Assembly (NCBI GenBank): GCA_029641185.1
Contig: JAPWGK010000025.1
Span: forward strand, 248,001-312,000
Origin: Pseudofabraea citricarpa
Lineage: Eukaryota > Ascomycota > Leotiomycetes > Helotiales > Dermateaceae
Length of the DNA stretch: 64,000 nt
Direction: 5' to 3'
Program-made: the position numbers and the translations under genes
Shown: positions 57,745 to 64,000 of the stretch, piece by piece
Position numbering within the stretch: position 1 is the stretch's first letter
Layout of the letters: each line of letters begins with the position of its first letter
The notes under the pieces: generated by a model
What the model was told of the DNA's origin: nothing
Databases searched by the model: none
Seen by the model: only the letters and a program-made list of their open reading frames with translations

Positions 57745-60700
57745 TCACTTATTCTTTTCCTTGGCACGTTCCTCAGAGTTCCACAGCCAGAGATCCTCGA
57801 ATTCCGTGCGGCGCTTCTTCAACCTCACACCATCGCCGAAGCCCAATTTCCGAACAACGCCAACAGCACCCGTGCCGATGCCCATGGTCTGGCCCATGAT
57901 GATACACTCGCTGACGCCTTGGATGCGGTCACGCTTCATACCGACGGCGGCATCGAAGAGATGATCTGGGGTTCTCTCAAAGCTGGCCAGCTGGAGCACG
58001 CTGTCGCGCATCTTGGCGAGGCCATTTCTGGTAATGCCGAGCACCTCGCCCTTGAAAGTCATCACGTCGGCCAGGAGCTGCATGTGGCGCGGATCGATGC
58101 TCATCTCGCGCATCACCTTTCCAATCTCTATGGCGATGGTCGTTCGTGCCGCTTCGATGCCCAGCACCCTGAAGACTTCCATGACCGAGTTGGACGTCGT
58201 CTGCGTACCGATCACGCCTTCTGTCGTCATGCACGCGCTGAGCCCGTAGCCTTCGACGAGGACGGTGTTTCCTTTCGTCTGCGACGTTTTGATCAGTGCC
58301 CGCGTTACGTCCGGGTAGCCCAGGATGGGGATCTGTGGGATCTGACGCTTGAGATTGTGGAGGCGCAAGAGGAGGTCTTGGTCGATCGACTTGCCTTCAT
58401 CGTCACCGTCCTTGTTCTTCTTCGCGGCACCTTTACGTTCCCAGGCTTTGGTGTTTGTGGTTCGTCCTACGGTTATGAAGATGCAGTCATCGACGCACTC
58501 TACGTCTGTGGGCCCGATCTTGAGCTTTTTCTCCTTGCAGATCACGCTGGCTATGTCCTCTGCCGTCACATCGAGGTGCATCTGACTGAGACTCTGTCGA
58601 TCAACTGAGAGACAGATAGTTGCGTGATGTCCAGACCACATTTCCTCGATGAATCGGATAGCGTCAGAGATCTGCGTCTTCTCCATACGTCCCTTGATGA
58701 CGCGGGCAACAACGATATCGTTGGGGTTCTCGAGCGGGCAAGTGATGACAGGAGTGCTGATAACCTTCGACGCGTTGATAATCTCCTTGATACGTGGTAC
58801 GCCCTCGGTGATACTCATGCCAGCAACACCTGCAAAATGAAACGTTCTCAGCGTCATTTGCGTTCCTGGCTCTCCGATGGATTGTGCTCCAACAGCCCCA
58901 ACGGCATGTCCTGGCACTACTTGAGCTTTCTTGTACTTGGATAAACACAATTTGATGAACTCGCGCAGTGCTGTCTCTGAGACTTTTGCCACACGCTCCA
59001 TGTGAGCAAGCTTTTCTGCGTCTTCTTTGCCAGTGTCATGTCTCTCCCCGGAAATCTTCGGATCAATTCTTAGCTCAGACATACCAGCAGCCTTGCGAGC
59101 CGTGGACTGTCTTAAAGCAACATTGCCCACGTAGTTGCTGAGAGATTCTAAGAAATCCCTAACACTTTCATGCTCGTCGACACCGTAAAAGCTATCATCA
59201 TCGTAATTGAGCGCTTCGCCCTTAAGACCCCATCGACGGAGCTTGTCCTTCTCTGGCTGCAGTAGTTGATCGCAGAGTTGTGTGATCTCATACGGCAACA
59301 GACTTCTCTCGTCGTTATCCCAAGTCGTGCTTTCTGCAGCTATGAAAGTACGATCAAAATGAACCGGCATAGCATTGCCTTCCATGTCAACGGGATCCAA
59401 TTTATCAGCGCCAAACTGGAACTGGACGATGCTGCTGGACGAGGTTCGCACTGTATCATCATACTGCGTGGATAAATCTTCTAAGGATTTCATCAGTCTA
59501 CGAGACATATATCCCGTCTCTGCAGTTTTGACAGCAGTGTCAACTAGACCCTCACGACCAGAAATCGCATGGAAGAAGAATTCGGTAGGCGTCAGGCCAG
59601 AGAAGAAGCTGTTGTGGACGAATCCCTTGGAGAGTGGCTGCTTGGCGTGCTTTGGGAAGTGAGGAAGTGTCCTATCCTGGAATCCGTCCGCGACTCGAGC
59701 ACTCGCGATCATCTGCTGTCCGACCAGGGTGATCATCTGGGCGACATTGATCTCTGAGCCTTTGGATCCTGACTTGGCCATGATCAGAGGCGAGTTCCAT
59801 CGACTCAAGGTGTTGATGCAAAACTCTCCGGCTTGCTGCCGAAGCCTGCTCAGGAGACCTGAAATGTTATTCTCAAGCGTCTCCTCTACGTTGCATCCAG
59901 TCATCTTCTCAAGCTTCCCATTTCTGTACGACTGGATGAGATTGTCGACCTCCTGATAAGCTTTTTCAACCAGCGCAGTCTTCTGATCAAGAAGACTCTG
60001 TCCTCCCATCACATCGTTGATACCGATCGAGAAGCCTTGGTTGGAGATAAATCGCGCTGAGAGTTTGGTAAGACGATCCATAGCTTTTACCGCGTGATCT
60101 GGTCCAAAATCCCTCAGGATAATGTAGAAGATTGAGTCCTTCTTCCCGGAGCCAACAGTAGTCTTATCCATTCGACCACACATGATTTCTGAATTTCTCA
60201 CCACCAACCACCCATCATTGATATCCATGTCCGGTGGCTGACCCAAAGGTGGTTTCTTGTAGTCTCTGCACTTCACGTCAAGGTTGACAAGAACGTTGGA
60301 TTGTTTATTTGGTCTCATTAGAATGCTGAAGAGCTGCTTTCCGGTCCACAAGGCTTCTGGCTTCATGATTGTCGGAGGTGGGATATCGACATGCATATTG
60401 CCATCGACCATGGACATACAAAGCTGCGTGAACGTCTTGCAGTCGAAGAACTTGTCTTTGCTACTTAGGAGATAAGATGCCGTAACGAAATCTTGCGTAG
60501 CTGAAATGATTAGTTCTCCGTTCTTCGGGGTACAGAGATTGTCCTTGACGCCCATAAGACTGATAGCTTCTGCTCGAGCTTCTTCCGTTTGCGGAACATG
60601 AATGTTCATCTCATCTCCATCGAAATCGGCATTATAGGGACCGCAGACACACTCGTTTAACCTAAAGGTTCTCCATGGTCTGATCTTAGCATAATGCGCC

Positions 60701-62321
60701 ATGATAGAAAGCTTGTGCAGAGAAGGTTGTCGATTGAAGAGAACAATGTCCCCATCCTCGAGATGTCTCTCCACTACGTCCCCAACTTTTAAGTTCTCTG
60801 CAGTTTCCATACGATTGCCATACTTCAAGCTGCGCTTATTCTTCTCGCCTAGCTTCTGGATTATGTTCGCGCCTGGCCACTTGGATGGGCCGTTGAGGAC
60901 ACGCTGTTGCAATTTCTTGATGTTATGCTCAAACACACGCTCGGGGTAGGTCATGTTCTTGGCGACGAGTTCCGGAAGAGCGACTTCTTCGATACTGAGA
61001 TTGGGATCGGGTGAGATGACAGTTCGAGCTGAAAAATCGACCCGCTTTCCAGATAAATTACCACGGAACCGGCCTTGCTTTCCCTTCAGGCGCTGACAAA
61101 ATGCTCTGATTTTTTGGTGTTCATCGGTGTTCTGAATACCAGGCAGATCACTGTTTATGTAGGTAGCAACTTGAAGCTGCAGAAAATCCCAGCTTTCCAT
61201 GATCATGTTTAGTGGTCGCCCTGTCTTGAGACCTGATTTGATACCAGAGCTTACATGTATAATCTGTGCAAGCTTGGCAGTCAAGTCGTCCTCCGTACTA
61301 CCCTCCTCCGACGGTATTGATGGGCGAATACACACTGGCGGTGCTGGAATGTACTGCCAGATGAACATCTCTGGCCGACCATCCGCGGGATCAATACCGA
61401 GCAACTCGCAATCTGCAGGTGTGATCAACTTGAAAAGATTGAGCACTCTCAGCGGATTCAAATCCTCGACGGCCTTCTTGATATGTCTGTCCAGTTCCCT
61501 GCCATGACTAGTCCTTCTTGCCTCTTCGAACGAGTTGTAGAATTCTTCCATGCCTGGCGGCATCACTTTATTGCGCGCCGTGGACTTGTTGTAGCTCTGG
61601 AACTTGTCGTGGATGAATTTCAAGACTCCTGTCACCTTCCGGATCTGTCCGCAGACACCGCCACAGTGTGGGCACGTCTTGACCTTTCGGCATAGTTCGT
61701 TGATCTTCTTGAGGATCTGGGTGCGCTTCAGGTTATCGATGTTCGGTCGTCGCAGGTCTCGCAGAAAGGATCGTCGCTCGCTTGCGGTTAGGAGTACTCC
61801 AGCACAGTCCTGTAGCTTGTGAGAAGATATTCTTGTATCTGAAAATGGAATACTTGTACCTTGCAAATGTTTTGCAGGATCTTAAAGACTACCTTTACAT
61901 ATCCTATGTGGAACACTGGAAGAGCCAATCTGACATAGCCGAAATGGCCATTGCACTCCGCCAAAGTCCCCCGACATGTTTTGCAGACTGCGCTGGTCTT
62001 TGCAGATATGCCCTGAAGAATCGATTAGCTGGCAATCCCACAATACGGAATCAAGTCATCATACCAGTTTGGGGTCCAGGACTCCCTCTTCTACTGGAGC
62101 TCGGCCTTTGTTGGTGTCATAAATGATGTGCTTCGAGCACTCAAGGACTGCTTGATTGACGATATCCGGGTTGGACCTGAAATTTAGTTAGTCTTTGCAT
62201 TGCTCCTTTTCTCAACGCGTAGGGCCTCATACTGAACGCCGAATTTGAGCTCTTTGAGCTTCTTAGGAACATGGTCGACCACTTGGCTGTGGACTCGTCG
62301 ACCCACATCCGTCGCTTCCAT
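57745..62321 (-). CDS. RPC1: RNA polymerase III largest subunit (RPC1/RPC160)
   Basis: Four exons on the minus strand: 62321-62233, 62176-62065, 62012-61860 and 61809-57745, with introns of 56, 52 and 50 bp. The protein is 1472 residues, close to the yeast subunit (1460). The N-terminal zinc site C77-x2-C80-x6-C87-x2-H90 (CKTCRGTLAECNGH) lies in exon 3. The second Cys set is C117, C120 and C164/C167 (CPHC). The catalytic loop NADFDGD has Asp513, Asp515 and Asp517, which bind the active-site Mg. The text PADCELLGI, QGRFRGNLSGKRVDFSARTV and the GVPRIKEIINASKVISTPV region are Pol III-like. Pol III makes tRNA, 5S and other small RNAs in the nucleus. It is divergent from the dynamin-like gene, with 1.2 kb between the starts. 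All three introns are short and cluster at the 5' end. Confidence 0.97.
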
Positions 62322-63518
62322 GTTGTCTCATGCTACTGTGGCTGTGCAAGAAGTTGGCGGCTAATTGGATGTTGTCTGAGAAAATTGAGAGGAAACTGGC
62401 TGGCGCGGTGGGTTTTGCACGGCCATGTAAATATTCACTTTACTTCTTTGTTGTTGAGTCATAGGTACAACAGGTTCGGCTTGGTTGCGCCTTGCTGGAG
62501 TAAGTAGCATTCACACCACCTCAGCGCCCACGGTTGATATTCACTTTAATCTAAATGTATAACTCTGATCTCAGAAACACCTCAAGGACTTTAGTCACAT
62601 CTTGAGTTCTAAATCTGGTGTAGAACTTCTCAACGGGTAGCAGAATCACGTGGGGTGATTCGGTAATATACATCACGTGTAGCTATTATCACGTGGCAGT
62701 CTGACTCAGATTGTTATCTCTGCAACTGAACTGCCAACATTTCTTGCATCTCCACCAGGCCACAGCTGCACAACCTCCTCACCACTTCAGCCAACCACCT
62801 CATTGTCACAGCCAACCAAAAACATCAATATCTCCGTGGATTTCTTCGGACATAATGATGACCATGGAGATACGAGGCGGCGTCGGTTGAACACGCCTGC
62901 CGCTGCAGCCAGAAGGTTACGGCACAGCAGACAACAGGTATGAGGTATGAGGGATCAAGGGTATCGAGGATGACTGCAACCGCAGGAGAACCTGGTTTCT
63001 GCCCCCGATGCCAATGAAGCGTGCGGGGATGCCTTCCGCGTCTTATGGCAGACTGCAGTATATATTGAAGCCAATCTGCATACTATCGTCTGTTGGGTTA
63101 CAGATGGCGAGTGAGCAGCCGACTGCATCGACGGCGTTGGTCGTTTGTTCCTTCGAGTGCCGGCGCCGAAGGTCTGGACGCCAGATGCGGTATGCAGAGT
63201 GCAGGCGCTGATCAATCAACACTGATCATTCGGCGTCTGAATGCACGTCAACGGGCTTTGAGTGGTCTCGTTAACCACCAGAACCCCAGTTCTTGGGCAC
63301 AGGGGTGGCCTATGCAGCTGTCTAAATACAGCCAAGTATACCTACTTCCTCAAATCCAACCTCCCACGCCAAGTGGTCACCCATTCTTATCAGCCGCCAT
63401 GGAAAATACACGATCCTATAACATCCCTCGACTGTCTGCTGGCTTTCCTTGGTTTCTTCCTCTGTCGCAAACTTCTGGCAGGACTTGATAACGCATCGCC
63501 GCCCCTTGGCAGCCCACT
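62322..63518. other. Divergent promoter region
   Basis: Lies between the Pol III subunit and the dynamin-like gene. CACGTG-like strings recur (ATCACGTG near 62646, 62672 and 62690), which could be bHLH-type E-box sites shared by both genes. No gene is supported in it. Confidence 0.4.
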
Positions 63519-64000
63519 ATGCCAACGTCCATGGAGAGCCAATTTCCTTCTCAGCGAGCCTTGCGGTCCACGGAGCAGCAGGAACTTCTCGATCTCGTGG
63601 ATTCACTGCGCGATCAAGGCCTAGGTGAAGTCGCAGCATTGCCCCAGCTAATTGTCTGTGGAGACCAGTCCGGTGCGAAGAGTTCTATCTTGGAGGCCAT
63701 TTCTGGAATTCCGTTCACGAGGCAGGAGAATGGCTCGACTCTATTTGCTACTGAAATTATCCTCCGAAAATATAACACCACTTCCATCTCTGTCTCCATT
63801 GTTCCTGCACGCCTGAACTCGTCGAATACAGACCAACTGCTGCGATTCAAGCGACGACTGCAAACACCAAATGACTTTCCCCAAGTCTATAAAGAAGCAC
63901 AATCAGTTATGAGACCAGCTGCGACGGGCAGAGCATTCTCCAGAGATATTTTACGTGTTGAGTATCGTGGACCGAATCAGCCTCAGCTTACCCTGATTGA
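63519..64000 (+). CDS. Dynamin-like GTPase, 5' part (runs off the window)
   Basis: An open frame from the ATG at 63519 to the window end gives 160 residues and no stop. LPQLIVCGDQ...KSSILEAISGIPFTR is the start of a dynamin-type GTPase domain, and ENGSTLFATEIILR contains the G2 threonine region. The last codons (QLTLID) begin the DLPG (G3) motif. The P-loop reads G48-D-Q-S-G-A-K54-S-S, whereas dynamins have GDQSSGKSS, so the glycine just before the lysine is alanine here. Such proteins remodel membranes; fungi have many divergent paralogues related to Mx/Vps1-type GTPases. A second ATG at residue 5 is possible. Partial, so the domain make-up downstream is unknown. Confidence 0.85.
   Translation, partial: MPTSMESQFPSQRALRSTEQQELLDLVDSLRDQGLGEVAALPQLIVCGDQSGAKSSILEAISGIPFTRQENGSTLFATEIILRKYNTTSISVSIVPARLNSSNTDQLLRFKRRLQTPNDFPQVYKEAQSVMRPAATGRAFSRDILRVEYRGPNQPQLTLI

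Noticed and set aside
57919..58608. 229-codon plus-strand frame opposite the RPC1 gene
   Set aside because: Antisense shadow of a highly conserved exon.

Overview
The window looks like nuclear DNA of a filamentous ascomycete (Pezizomycotina). Genes carry short GT-AG introns, mostly 50-150 bp. The protein families are typical of that group: a siderophore-iron MFS transporter, a Zn2Cys6 regulator, an RTA1-like membrane protein, an SDR and a dynamin-like GTPase. A 30-kb block bears the mark of repeat-induced point mutation (RIP). The species cannot be told from sequence alone.

Left arm (1-18.5 kb): a siderophore-iron transporter (2099-4088) preceded by three perfect ATCWGATAA sites; a small predicted membrane protein (4424-5268); a Cys-pair protein on the minus strand (5521-6654); a frame-disrupted SF1-helicase-like remnant (7493-9199, minus); a short-chain dehydrogenase (10482-11573); and a five-exon DHA1-type MFS transporter (14647-16701). 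A 43-bp GC-rich hairpin sequence occurs twice in inverted orientation (7390-7432 and 17561-17603).

The central event: the two halves of one minus-strand Zn2Cys6 (Upc2-like) transcription factor gene lie 30 kb apart, at 48732-49750 (N-terminal) and 17901-18494 (C-terminal). Between them sits an insertion at 18503-48731 with 13-bp perfect terminal inverted repeats and an 8-bp target duplication, as in hAT-type DNA transposons. Removing the insertion and one duplication joins the halves in frame. Inside it are three LTR retrotransposons nested like Russian dolls, each with equal-length LTRs and a perfect 5-bp target duplication: A at 23474-46936 (TTAAG), B at 25050-46251 (TATTA), C at 28512-36215 (ACTTA). 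C is copia-like and B gypsy-like, both plus strand; A has a gypsy-like integrase remnant on the minus strand. The block is almost devoid of CpA/TpG, has no ORF of 60 codons, and changes to normal coding sequence within about 100 bp at each edge.

Right arm (48.7-64 kb): the N-terminal half of the regulator; an RTA1-like protein (51885-52946) with one more ATCWGATAA-type site upstream; formyltetrahydrofolate deformylase PurU with a probable mitochondrial leader (54897-56006); a possible Pol III / SINE-like unit (56747-57184); the largest subunit of RNA polymerase III (57745-62321, minus, four exons, complete); and the 5' part of a dynamin-like GTPase with an unusual P-loop (63519 to the window edge).

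The genes do not form an obvious pathway cluster. The coherent stories are iron-responsive control of the siderophore transporter, and the datable stack of insertions that broke a regulatory gene.
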